Source: Spirochaetales bacterium
Lineage (GTDB): Bacteria > Spirochaetota > Spirochaetia > Treponematales > UBA12059
Direction of reading: 5' to 3'
DNA length: 64,000 nucleotides
Assembly (NCBI GenBank): GCA_016928955.1
Contig: JAFGJV010000029.1
Span: 39,912 to 103,911 of the forward strand
Part shown: piece by piece, positions 51,370 to 59,699 of the stretch
How the letters are laid out: each line of letters begins with the position of its first letter
How positions within the stretch are numbered: the stretch's first letter is position 1
Notes under the pieces: model-generated
What the model saw: only the letters and a program-made list of their open reading frames with translations
What the model was told of the DNA's origin: nothing
Database searches by the model: none
Program-made: the position numbers and the translations under genes

Positions 51370-51398
51370 TTGACACGCCGTGTCACATAGGGCATCAT
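51370..51398 (+). promoter_or_regulatory. fab operon promoter with operator 1
   Basis: TTGACA (51370-51375), 17-bp spacer, CATCAT (51393-51398). The palindrome TGACACG-C-CGTGTCA (51371-51385) is a perfect 7+7 inverted repeat covering the -35 box. Confidence 0.7.
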
Positions 51399-51403
51399 CC
51401 TGG

Positions 51404-51426
51404 TGACATTTAGACCTACAATGTCA
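51404..51426 (+). promoter_or_regulatory. fab operon operator 2
   Basis: TGACATT (51404-51410) and AATGTCA (51420-51426) form a 7+7 inverted repeat with nine bases between. It shares the TGACA half-site with operator 1 and lies just downstream of the start of transcription. Confidence 0.6.
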
Positions 51427-51438
51427 AGGAGTGCGAAA

Positions 51439-52425
51439 ATGTCAGTAGCAATTGTAAGCACAGGCAGCTGCATTCCGGCCCAGCGCGTCAGCAACGAGGA
51501 ACTTGCGGCCAGGGTCGACACCACGGACGAGTGGATACGTTCCCACACGGGCATAGGATCACGCCACTTTGCCGAAGATGGCCAGACAACCAGTGACCTG
51601 GCTGTCAAAGCGGCGCTCTCCGCCATGGAACGGGCCAAAATAGGCCCCCTGGACCTGGACCTGATCGTGGTAGCCACGGCAACGCCGGATTACTTCGGCT
51701 TCCCGTCCACCGCGTGCATAGTCCAGGACAAGCTGGGAGCCACCAACGCCGCGGCTTTTGACATAAACGCCGGCTGCACGGGCTTCATCTACGGCCTAGA
51801 CACCGCCTGGTCCATGCTCCAGTCTGACGGACGCAGGCGCGCCCTGGTGGTGGGCGCGGAGACCCTGTCCCGCATCGTGGACTGGGAAGACCGCGCCACC
51901 TGCGTACTATTCGGCGACGGAGCTGGCGCGGCCATCCTGGACAAGAGCGACGACTACGGCCAGCGCGGCGTCCTGCATTCCTGGCTCCGGGCCAAGGGGT
52001 CGGGCTCCAAGAGCCTGTACCTCCGCCAGCCCGAGCGCTCGTCGGCGTACCAACGGGATACCAGCTACGACCGGCCGGTCAAGGTTGAGATGGACGGCAA
52101 GAGCGTGTACATGTTCGCCGTCAAGGCCATCACCGACGTTATGGAAGCTTTGCTTGCCAAATCCGGATTAAGCCTGCAAGATTTCCGCTGGATAGTGCCC
52201 CACCAGGCCAACCTCCGCATCGTGCAGGCCGCGGCCAAACGCTTTGGCCTTCCGGATGAGCGGTTCTACATGAACATCGAAGAATACGCCAACACGTCGG
52301 CGGCGTCCGTGCCCATAGCCCTGGACGAACTGGCCAGCAAGGGCCAGCTCCAGCCGGGAGACCTGGTCATGACCATGGGCTTTGGGGCTGGCCTGACCTA
52401 CGGGGGAACCATTATCCGCTGGTAA
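51439..52425 (+). CDS. fabH: 3-oxoacyl-ACP synthase III (FabH)
   Basis: A 328-residue KAS III that condenses acetyl-CoA with malonyl-ACP to start fatty acid synthesis. The active cysteine is in AGCTGFIYGL, the histidine in VPHQANLRI and the asparagine in NTSAASVPIAL; the C-terminal GFGAGLTYGG is typical. The start is ATG 51439, with AAGGAG upstream. It is the first gene of fabH-fabF-fabZ-fabV. Confidence 0.96.
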   Translation: MSVAIVSTGSCIPAQRVSNEELAARVDTTDEWIRSHTGIGSRHFAEDGQTTSDLAVKAALSAMERAKIGPLDLDLIVVATATPDYFGFPSTACIVQDKLGATNAAAFDINAGCTGFIYGLDTAWSMLQSDGRRRALVVGAETLSRIVDWEDRATCVLFGDGAGAAILDKSDDYGQRGVLHSWLRAKGSGSKSLYLRQPERSSAYQRDTSYDRPVKVEMDGKSVYMFAVKAITDVMEALLAKSGLSLQDFRWIVPHQANLRIVQAAAKRFGLPDERFYMNIEEYANTSAASVPIALDELASKGQLQPGDLVMTMGFGAGLTYGGTIIRW

Positions 52426-52508
52426 CCGGGCTCAGTACCGGCATAGTATACGCGGGCGGGACGGGCGGCATCCTTGGCCGGACGCCCGGCCGCGGGCAGG
52501 AGGACATC

Positions 52509-53747
52509 GTGAAGAAGAAGGTTGTCATTACCGGCATGGGCGTCGTGTCGTCCATCGGCAACGATATCGAAACGTTCTGGCGTTCCATCCATGCGGGCGC
52601 AACGGGCGTGGGACAGGTGACCCGCTTTGACGCGTCCAAGCTGGATTCGCGCGTGGCGGCCGAGGTCAAGAATTTCGACCCGTCGCTGTACATGGAGAAG
52701 AAAGAAGCCAGGAAGATGGCCCTGTTCACCCAGTTCGCGGTGGGCGCCGCCGTGCAGGCATGGCGCGACGCCGGTCTGGACGGCCAGCCAGTGCCTGCCA
52801 AAACGGCCATCATGCTGGGCAACGGCATAGGCGGCCTGGAAATTTTCGAGGAAAGCCACAAAAAGCTCATGGAGTCAGGCCCCTCGCGAATGCTGCCCAT
52901 GACCGTGCCCATGATGATCACCAACGAGGCAGCCGGCAACATAGCCATGCGCCTGGGCATCCACGGCCCCGCGCAGACCCTGGCCACGGCCTGCGCGTCC
53001 GGCACGGACGCCATAGGCATGGCCCTGGATATGGTCCGCTCCGGCCGCGCCGACGTGGTGGTCACGGGCGGCACCGAAGCCGCCGTCACCGAGTTCGCCA
53101 TGGGCGGCTTCTGCATGCTCAAGGCCCTGTCCACCGCTTTCAACGACAGGCCGGAAAAGGCCAGCCGCCCCTTTGACAAGGACCGCGACGGCTTTGTCCT
53201 GGGCGAGGGCGCCGGCGTCATCATCATAGAGAGCGAGGAGCACGCCAAGGCCCGAGGCGCCCGCATCCACGCCGAGCTGGCAGGGTACGGAGCGTCATGC
53301 GACGCCTACCACCTGACCGCCCCGGACCCCGAGGGCACGGGCGGGGCCGCGGCCATCAGCTTGGCCATAGAAGACGCGGGCCTCAAGCCGGAAGACATAG
53401 ACTATTACAACGCCCACGGCACCAGCACCCAGATGAACGACCCCATTGAGACCCAGATGGTCAAGAAGGCCTTCGGCGAGCACGCGCGGAAAATCCGCGT
53501 GTCGTCCACCAAGGGCATGACCGGGCACATGATAGCCGCGGCGGGCGCCGTGGAGGCCATCATATGCGCCCTGGCCATCAAGGAGGGGTATTTCCCCGCC
53601 ACCATAAATCTGGACGAGCCTGACCCTGCCTGCGACCTGGACTACGTGCCCAACACGGGTGTGCCGGGCGCCATCAACGCCGCGGCCAGCGCATCCCTGG
53701 GCTTTGGCGGCCACAACGGCTGCCTGGTGCTGAGGAAGTACCCATGA
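52509..53747 (+). CDS. fabF: 3-oxoacyl-ACP synthase II (FabF)
   Basis: A 412-residue KAS II for chain elongation. The active cysteine is in TACASGTDAIG, the two histidines are in NAHGTSTQMNDP and GMTGHMIAAAGAVE, and the C-terminal loop is LGFGGHN. GTG start with AGGAGGA upstream. Four-base overlap with fabZ. No acyl carrier protein gene is found in the 83 bases after fabH. Confidence 0.96.
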   Translation: MKKKVVITGMGVVSSIGNDIETFWRSIHAGATGVGQVTRFDASKLDSRVAAEVKNFDPSLYMEKKEARKMALFTQFAVGAAVQAWRDAGLDGQPVPAKTAIMLGNGIGGLEIFEESHKKLMESGPSRMLPMTVPMMITNEAAGNIAMRLGIHGPAQTLATACASGTDAIGMALDMVRSGRADVVVTGGTEAAVTEFAMGGFCMLKALSTAFNDRPEKASRPFDKDRDGFVLGEGAGVIIIESEEHAKARGARIHAELAGYGASCDAYHLTAPDPEGTGGAAAISLAIEDAGLKPEDIDYYNAHGTSTQMNDPIETQMVKKAFGEHARKIRVSSTKGMTGHMIAAAGAVEAIICALAIKEGYFPATINLDEPDPACDLDYVPNTGVPGAINAAASASLGFGGHNGCLVLRKYP

Positions 53748-54178
53748 CCGCGGGCCGGGCGGAAATAGAAGGTTTTTTGCCCCACCGCGACCCCTTCCTG
53801 TTCGTGGACGAGGTGCGGGTTATAGACGCGCATCACATTGAGGCCACACGCGCGTGGAAGGGCGACGAATTCTTCTTCGCGGGGCACTTTCCCCATTACC
53901 CGGTGGTACCCGGCGTCATCCTGGTGGAAACCCTGGCCCAGGCCGGGGGCGTGGGCGTCAAGCTCCAGGGCATCACCGCGGCCGGCACCTTCTTCCTGGC
54001 CTCCGTGGGCAACGTGAAATTCCGGCGCCAGGTACGGCCAGGCGACGTGTTCGAGATGAAGATACACAATCTCAGGGCCAGCGCCCGCCTGATCAAGCAA
54101 AAGGGCCTGGGCTACGTGGACGGCGAACTAGCCATAGAAGCGGACTGGCTGTGCATCGTTGGGGAGGAAACGGCATGA
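53744..54178 (+). CDS. fabZ: 3-hydroxyacyl-ACP dehydratase (FabZ)
   Basis: A 144-residue hot-dog-fold dehydratase. FLPHRDPFLFVDEV begins the domain; the catalytic His is in AGHFPHYPVVPG and the acid in VILVETLAQAGG. Start and stop overlap fabF and fabV by four bases each, so the three are translationally coupled. Confidence 0.94.
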   Translation: MTAGRAEIEGFLPHRDPFLFVDEVRVIDAHHIEATRAWKGDEFFFAGHFPHYPVVPGVILVETLAQAGGVGVKLQGITAAGTFFLASVGNVKFRRQVRPGDVFEMKIHNLRASARLIKQKGLGYVDGELAIEADWLCIVGEETA

Positions 54179-55374
54179 TCATCAAACCGATGGTTCGCGG
54201 CAGTATCTGCGTCAACGCGCATCCGACAGGATGCGAGGTCCTGGTGCGCGACTGGATAGGACGGGCCGTGGCCGCCAAGGCGTCCATGGCCGAGGCGTCC
54301 AAAGCGTCGGGCAAGCCCCTGCCCAAGGCCACCCTGGTCCTGGGCTGTTCCACGGGCTACGGCCTGGCGTCGCGAACCGCCGCCGCCTTCTCCTGCGGCG
54401 CGGCCACGGTTGGCCTGTCCTTCGAGCGCGAGCCTTCGGCCGGCAAACCGGCCAGTCCGGGCTGGTACAACAACCGGGCCTTTGACCGCGCCGCCCAGGC
54501 GGCCGGCCTGTACTCGCTCACCCTGAACATGGACGCGTACTCGGACGAGGCCCGCGCCGAGGTTATACGCCGGGCCCGGCTGGACGGCCTGCGCTTTGAC
54601 CAGGTGATCTACTCCCTGGCCAGCCCTGTCCGCCGGGACCCAAAAACCGGGGTTACCCACCGCTCGGCCCTCAAGCCGCTGGGCCAGCCCTTCAGCGGCA
54701 CGGCCCTCAACATGCAGACCGGCGAGCTGTCTACCGTCAGCGTCGAACCCGCCGGCCAGGAAGAGGCCGAGGAAACCGTGCGCGTGATGGGCGGCGAGGA
54801 CTGGGAGCTGTGGCTCCGCGCCCTGGCCGACGCGGACGTGCTGGCCCGAGGTTGCGTCACCGTGGCCTACTCCTACCTCGGTCCCGAGCATACCTGGCCC
54901 ATCTACCGCCACGGCACCATAGGCAAGGCCAAGGAACACCTAGAGCGCACCGTACACACCCTGAACGGCGCCCTCAAGGACCTGGGCGGCTCTGCCTACG
55001 TGTCCATCAACAAGGCCGTGGTCACCCGGGCCAGCGCCGTGATACCGGTCATACCCCTGTACGTGTCCGCCCTGTTCAAGACCATGAAGAACCTCGGCAT
55101 CCACGAGGACTGCGTGGACCAGGCGCTCAGGCTGTACCGCGAGCGCTTCCTGGCCCAGGGCGGCATACCCGTGGACGATGAAGGCCGCATACGCCTGGAC
55201 GACTGGGAACTCCGCTACGACGTCCAGGAGGAAACGACGCGCCGCATGCGCGAGGCCATGACCGGGGACATCGAGGGCCTGACCGACCTTGCTGGTTTCC
55301 GGCGCGACTTCATGCAGGCCCACGGCTTTGACGTGCCCGGGGTCGACTACGGAGCCGATGTCAGTGAACTGTGA
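54175..55374 (+). CDS. fabV: trans-2-enoyl-ACP/CoA reductase (FabV)
   Basis: A 399-residue FabV, a long SDR-type enoyl reductase that performs the last step of elongation. The start MIIKPMVRGSICVNAHPTGC and the nucleotide loop VLGCSTGYGLASR are typical, as are AYSYLGPEHTWPIYRHGTIG and the lysine after it (catalytic Tyr-x8-Lys region). FabV is usually insensitive to triclosan. The TER enzymes of Treponema denticola and Euglena are close relatives in family terms. Confidence 0.96.
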   Translation: MIIKPMVRGSICVNAHPTGCEVLVRDWIGRAVAAKASMAEASKASGKPLPKATLVLGCSTGYGLASRTAAAFSCGAATVGLSFEREPSAGKPASPGWYNNRAFDRAAQAAGLYSLTLNMDAYSDEARAEVIRRARLDGLRFDQVIYSLASPVRRDPKTGVTHRSALKPLGQPFSGTALNMQTGELSTVSVEPAGQEEAEETVRVMGGEDWELWLRALADADVLARGCVTVAYSYLGPEHTWPIYRHGTIGKAKEHLERTVHTLNGALKDLGGSAYVSINKAVVTRASAVIPVIPLYVSALFKTMKNLGIHEDCVDQALRLYRERFLAQGGIPVDDEGRIRLDDWELRYDVQEETTRRMREAMTGDIEGLTDLAGFRRDFMQAHGFDVPGVDYGADVSEL

Positions 55375-55622
55375 CCCCGCGCCGTCCGGCCGCAAGCCGG
55401 GCGGATGCTCAAAGAGACCTGCCGCCGCCGCGTCCAGACCGCACAGCCACAAGGAGGTACCAGGAACGGAGTAGCCCCCTGCCTACGGATACACCCCGGC
55501 CAGCCACCGGGGTCATGCGGCCGGATGCCCGATGGGCGGCCGGCCGGCCCGCCGACGCGACGGCGGGCGGGGCGCCGTTTTGGCGCCGGCTATGCGGATA
55601 CTGGCGCGACGGTTCTTTTTTT

Positions 55623-55658
55623 CGCGGCACCGGGGCGCTTGCCCCGATGCCGCGTTTT
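55623..55658 (+). terminator. terminator of the fab operon
   Basis: CGCGGCA..CGGGGC-GCTT-GCCCCG..TGCCGCG (55623-55654) followed by TTTT. The 55375-55622 stretch holds no gene, only GC-rich inverted repeats such as CCCGCCG/CGGCGGG and GGCGCC/GGCGCC. Confidence 0.8.
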
Positions 55659-55674
55659 CTGTTTTCCTGTACCC

Positions 55675-56409
55675 ATGAACATACTGATCCTGGACAAAGG
55701 CGAGCGGGAGTGTTTCCTTCCCCGGGGCGACCGGAGAGCCGACCACATATTGACGGTACTCCGCAAAGGCCCAGGCGACGAGCTGGCTGCCGGCTGCCCG
55801 GACGGCGCCGTGGGTAGCGCCAGGATCACGGCCGCCGGACCCGAGGGCGTGGCGCTGTCCTTTACGCCGGAAGGGCAGGCGCCCGCTCTCCACCCCGTGG
55901 TCGTCCTTTTGGGCTTCCCCAGGCCCATACAGGCCCGCCGCATACTCAAGGACCTGGCCAGCCTGGGCGTGTCTCGCGTCGTCCTGTGCGCCACAGAACT
56001 GGGTGAAAAATCGTACATGAAAAGCGACCTCGTGGCCAAAGGCGAGTATCTGGCCCTGGTGCGGGAAGGCGCGGAGCAGTCGGCCAATCCGCGCCTCATG
56101 GCCGTGGATACGGCATGGACCCTGGCCCGCGGGCTCGCGGCCCTTGGCCCGGCCACGGCCGGCGGCCGCCGCTGGTGCCTGGATCCGTACAAGGCCGGCG
56201 GCATGTTCGGCTCGGCGCCGATCCAGGCCAGCCCTGACGACCCCGCCATCCTGGCCATAGGAAGCGAGCGCGGCTGGACGCCGGGCGAGCTGGGCGCTCT
56301 GGAAACCGCCGGTTTTTCCTTCGCGCGGCTGGGCGAGCGCATACTCAAAACCGAGACAGCCGCCACCGCGGCCGTGGCCATAAGCCTGTCCAGGCTGGGT
56401 CTGGGCTGA
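55675..56409 (+). CDS. rsmE: 16S rRNA (uracil1498-N3)-methyltransferase
   Basis: A 244-residue SPOUT methyltransferase. The N-terminal PUA-like part contains HILTVLRKGPGDEL. The C-terminal knot has FPRPIQARRILKDLASLGVSRV, KSYMKSDL, EQSANPRLM and AIGSERGWTPGELGAL, the latter binding S-adenosylmethionine. ATG 55675 is used; the longer upstream frame crosses the terminator. There is no Shine-Dalgarno. Confidence 0.92.
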   Translation: MNILILDKGERECFLPRGDRRADHILTVLRKGPGDELAAGCPDGAVGSARITAAGPEGVALSFTPEGQAPALHPVVVLLGFPRPIQARRILKDLASLGVSRVVLCATELGEKSYMKSDLVAKGEYLALVREGAEQSANPRLMAVDTAWTLARGLAALGPATAGGRRWCLDPYKAGGMFGSAPIQASPDDPAILAIGSERGWTPGELGALETAGFSFARLGERILKTETAATAAVAISLSRLGLG

Positions 56410-56465
56410 ATACCGTCCGGCGCGCGCTTTCCTGCGCAAAACGACTATGCCCGGAGCCGGACCGG

Positions 56466-56474
56466 TGATAGAAT
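56466..56474 (+). promoter_or_regulatory. extended -10 promoter of the PP2C phosphatase gene
   Basis: TGA-TAGAAT with nine bases to ATG 56484, giving a leader of only two or three nucleotides. No -35 or Shine-Dalgarno is visible. Confidence 0.45.
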
Positions 56475-56483
56475 CTTGACTCT

Positions 56484-57713
56484 ATGGAACAAGCATCCCT
56501 GGGCCAGGCCACGGACGCCATCCTTGCCCTCCTAGCCCCCCTCCGCGGCTTTCTCCTGGCCCTGGACGGCCAGGACCGTATCCTTGGCGTCATGCCGGAT
56601 ACCGATCCCCTGCCCGGCCTCCCCAAGGACAAGCTGACCGGTCGCGAGCTGATACCGGCCCTGGGCGCCGACTTTGTGCGCGTGTACGACGGCAAGCACG
56701 GCTGGGACGAGCTGGGCTACTTCCTGGACGGCACGGGCGACCGGCGGCCGTACCAGGTCAGGCGCTTCCCCGCCGCGGGCAGCGTGCTCAGGTCCCTGTA
56801 CCCACAGGCGTCGTCCTTCATGCTCGCGTCGCCCCTGAGCGCCTACGGCGCCCTTGAGCACCTGCACCAGAAGTCCCTGGCCGAGCACGCGCTGGAGCTT
56901 GAGGCCATGAACCGGAAGCTGGTCCGCAGGGGTCGGCGCCTCAAGAAGACCATGGACGTGCTCAAGGCCAGGAACCGGCAGATAGTCAACGAGCTCAACC
57001 TGGCCGTGGAGCTCCAGAAGAGCCTCCTTCCCAAGGCCTATCCGGACACCGAGCTCTTGAGCTTTACCCACCGCTACATACCCCTGGCCATGGTCGGGGG
57101 CGACTTCTTTGACATTGTCCAGCTGTCGGACGAGCGCTTTGGCGTGATGGTCAGCGACGTGTCCGGTCACGGCGTGGCCCCGGCCTTCATCACGGCCATG
57201 ATACGCAGCTCGTTCGACTACCTGGTGCAGAAGGAAGAAACGCCATCGGCTGTCCTGGCCGGCATCAACGCAGAGTTTTCCAAAACCATAGACACCGACC
57301 ATTTTGTCACGGCCTTTTACGCCGTGTTCGACTTTGCCTCCATGACCTGCACGTTCTGCAACGCCGGCCACCCGCCCCAGCTCATAGCCCGGCGCGACGG
57401 CGGCTTTACCGAGCTTTCTCCGTCCTGTCCGGTCATAGGCCTGTCGGAACGCAGCGCGTACAGCGACCAGACGGCGGCCTTCGGCTACGGCGACGTCCTG
57501 TGCTTCTACACGGACGGCGTGATCGAGTCGCGGAACGCATCGGGCGACATGTTCGGAGTGGAAGGCGTCAAGGCGACGATAGCGTCGTCCATCACCGAGG
57601 GCGTGGACGGCATGGCTGACAGGCTCCTTACCGACCTCATAGGCTTCCTCAAGGATCCCTGTTTCGAGGACGACATCACCATCCTGTTTGGCCAGGTCCT
57701 GGACAGCCTGTAA
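56484..57713 (+). CDS. PP2C-type (SpoIIE/RsbU) serine phosphatase
   Basis: A 409-residue protein. Residues ~1-130 look like a PAS-like sensory region, ~130-180 form a coiled coil (LELEAMNRKLVRRGRRLKK), and ~190-405 the PP2C catalytic domain with AMVGGDFFDIV, VMVSDVSGHGVAPAFITAM, NAGHPPQLIAR, FYTDGVIESRN and EDDITIL. The aspartates hold the two Mn/Mg ions. Such phosphatases act on anti-anti-sigma factors; no partner is adjacent. Confidence 0.92.
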   Translation: MEQASLGQATDAILALLAPLRGFLLALDGQDRILGVMPDTDPLPGLPKDKLTGRELIPALGADFVRVYDGKHGWDELGYFLDGTGDRRPYQVRRFPAAGSVLRSLYPQASSFMLASPLSAYGALEHLHQKSLAEHALELEAMNRKLVRRGRRLKKTMDVLKARNRQIVNELNLAVELQKSLLPKAYPDTELLSFTHRYIPLAMVGGDFFDIVQLSDERFGVMVSDVSGHGVAPAFITAMIRSSFDYLVQKEETPSAVLAGINAEFSKTIDTDHFVTAFYAVFDFASMTCTFCNAGHPPQLIARRDGGFTELSPSCPVIGLSERSAYSDQTAAFGYGDVLCFYTDGVIESRNASGDMFGVEGVKATIASSITEGVDGMADRLLTDLIGFLKDPCFEDDITILFGQVLDSL

Positions 57714-57721
57714 TGGTGCGT

Positions 57722-58561
57722 TCAGGCGCTTCCCGCGGGCACCGCTAGTCCCGCAAGGGCGTCCATGACCCGGTCTATGAGGCCGAACGCATCATCCGTG
57801 TACAGGGCGGGCACGTCGTCGCGGCTGTGGAGTAAGCGCCAGGTGTACGGCATAGACTCAGGCGGCCACTCCAGCGACGCCCAGGGAGGCAGGCCGTCCT
57901 TGCCGCTGAGTTCGGCCGCCTCGTCTGCGGGCAACACAGTCAGCTGCAGGGCGGGCACACCCGCGCGCAGGAAGCCCAGGTCCTCGCCAAAAGGCACCCG
58001 CGCCCTGAACACCCGGCGGCCCAGGGCTCTGGCCAGGGCGGCCGACATGCCCTCAACCTCCGCGGAAAGCGCTGCCATGGCCCCGCCTTCCTGTCTGAGG
58101 GCCGCCGCCGATGACGACGACACCAGGGTGTCGCCCCGGCCGGTCACGTCCAGCGTGAATACCAAGGGCCTGTGTATGCCCAGGGAGCCGAAGGCTTGCC
58201 CCAGGGCATAGGCGCCCTGCTCGGTTGCCGGGCGGCCAGACAGCTCCTCGTGGTCAGTGAACACCACGGAGAGATTCAGGGAAGGCCGCTCGGCCACAAG
58301 CCAGGACCAGAGCTGAAGGCAGGCGGCCGAGTTGTCCAAGGCGCCCTGCGTGCCGGGCACGCGGTCGTAATGGGCGGTAACCACCTTGGACCGCCAGCGC
58401 CCGTCGTGCTCGACCTTCCGCGGCCGGGCAACCACAAAGGACCCCGCCTGGGTGCGTAGCACCGTGAACCCTATACCCGACCCGCCCAGGGCTGTCTCAA
58501 GGACTGAGCAGCGGTCCGCGTCCGGTTTCAGGAAACCGTGGAACCAGCCGGGCAGGCTCAC
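57722..58561 (-). CDS. M28-family aminopeptidase
   Basis: A 279-residue zinc peptidase. Metal ligands are in TAHYDRVPGTQGALDNSAA (His and bridging Asp), FTDHEELSG (catalytic and ligand Glu), TLDVTGRGD (Asp) and LLHSRDD (His). There is no signal peptide, so it appears cytoplasmic. GTG start three bases after the LacI stop, so the two are one operon; the regulator may control it. Confidence 0.85.
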   Translation of the reverse strand: MSLPGWFHGFLKPDADRCSVLETALGGSGIGFTVLRTQAGSFVVARPRKVEHDGRWRSKVVTAHYDRVPGTQGALDNSAACLQLWSWLVAERPSLNLSVVFTDHEELSGRPATEQGAYALGQAFGSLGIHRPLVFTLDVTGRGDTLVSSSSAAALRQEGGAMAALSAEVEGMSAALARALGRRVFRARVPFGEDLGFLRAGVPALQLTVLPADEAAELSGKDGLPPWASLEWPPESMPYTWRLLHSRDDVPALYTDDAFGLIDRVMDALAGLAVPAGSA

Positions 58562-58563
58562 GC

Positions 58564-59595
58564 TCAGGACGAGGCTCCCGCCGGGGCGGCGCTGGAACCC
58601 CTGACCACCAGCTCAAAGGCCATGACCACCTGGCCCGCCGGGGCGCCGCCAAGCATGCCAAGGACCATGCGGCCGGCCTCATACCCCTTCTTGAAGCTGG
58701 GCTGGCGTATGGTGGTCAGTCCCGGCCGTACCAGGCGGGCCATTTCTATGTCGTCAAAGGCCACAACGCTGAGATCCGCGGGTATGCGCACCCGGCGCTC
58801 GTCGCACAGCTCGTATATGCCCATGGCCACGATATCGGCCATGGCCACGATGGCGCTTGCGCTCCCGTCCGCCAGGATGCTGGCGGCCGCGTCCCTGCCG
58901 CCCTGCAGGGAACACTCCGCCGAGTATATCGCCACGTCCGAAAGGCTCAGGCCGGTCTCTGCCAGGGCCCGCCCGAACCCGGCCATGCGGCGGTCGCGCA
59001 CCAGGCTGGACCGTTCCTCCGGCGGGTTGTACGACTCGGACTCAAGTTCGACCACGGCCACCTTCCTGTGCCCCAGGCCCAGCACGTGGTTCATCAGGGC
59101 GTAGGCCGCTGCCTCGTCGTCTATGCCCACGTTGGCCATGCTCGGCGACGGCTTGCCGTCTATGGTCACCAGGGATATGTGCCGCTTCCTGATCAGGTCG
59201 ACGATGGAGTGGTCGGGGCCAACGCCTATGGCCATGATGGCATCCACGGCGGCCCGCCTTGCAGCCTCAGCGGGCTTGCCCCGAATGGGCGGCACTATCA
59301 GGAGGCTCACCTCGTGTTCCAGGCAGGCCGCCCCTATGCCCTGGAGGAGCTCAGTCAGGTAGGGATTCTTCAGGGCCTCGTGCATGGGCTGGGGCAGTAG
59401 GAGCCCCACGGAACCGGTTCGTTTGGTGGTCAGGGTGCGGGCCACCGGGTCGGGTATGTAGCCGAGCTCGGTGGCTATCGCCATGACCCTCTCACGGGTT
59501 TCCTTGGATATTTTCTGCGGGTCGTTGAACGCGAAGGAGACCGTTGTCTTGGATACGCCGGCTCGCTCGGCTATGTCTTTGATCGTTATGCGCAT
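58564..59595 (-). CDS. LacI-family transcriptional regulator
   Basis: A 343-residue repressor. The HTH at the N-terminus (TIKDIAERAGVSKTTVSFAFN) is followed by the hinge helix PVARTLTTKRTG and a periplasmic-binding-protein-like ligand domain. GGAGGAC precedes ATG 59595. Usual ligands are sugars or sugar phosphates. No sugar operon is in the immediate neighbourhood; the M28 gene follows. Confidence 0.93.
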   Translation of the reverse strand: MRITIKDIAERAGVSKTTVSFAFNDPQKISKETRERVMAIATELGYIPDPVARTLTTKRTGSVGLLLPQPMHEALKNPYLTELLQGIGAACLEHEVSLLIVPPIRGKPAEAARRAAVDAIMAIGVGPDHSIVDLIRKRHISLVTIDGKPSPSMANVGIDDEAAAYALMNHVLGLGHRKVAVVELESESYNPPEERSSLVRDRRMAGFGRALAETGLSLSDVAIYSAECSLQGGRDAAASILADGSASAIVAMADIVAMGIYELCDERRVRIPADLSVVAFDDIEMARLVRPGLTTIRQPSFKKGYEAGRMVLGMLGGAPAGQVVMAFELVVRGSSAAPAGASS

Positions 59596-59699
59596 GATGT
59601 CCTCCGGGAGCACGGCGGTGGGTCCACGCACGATGATAGGGCCAAGCGGCGGGAATGTAAACCGGTTGAGCAAGCAAGGCTTTTTTTGGCGCCGTTGGC

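Noticed and set aside
55375..55622. Possible small gene between fabV and rsmE (open frame from 55405)
   Set aside because: The frame crosses GC-rich inverted repeats and the terminator, has no start signal of its own and simply reads into rsmE.
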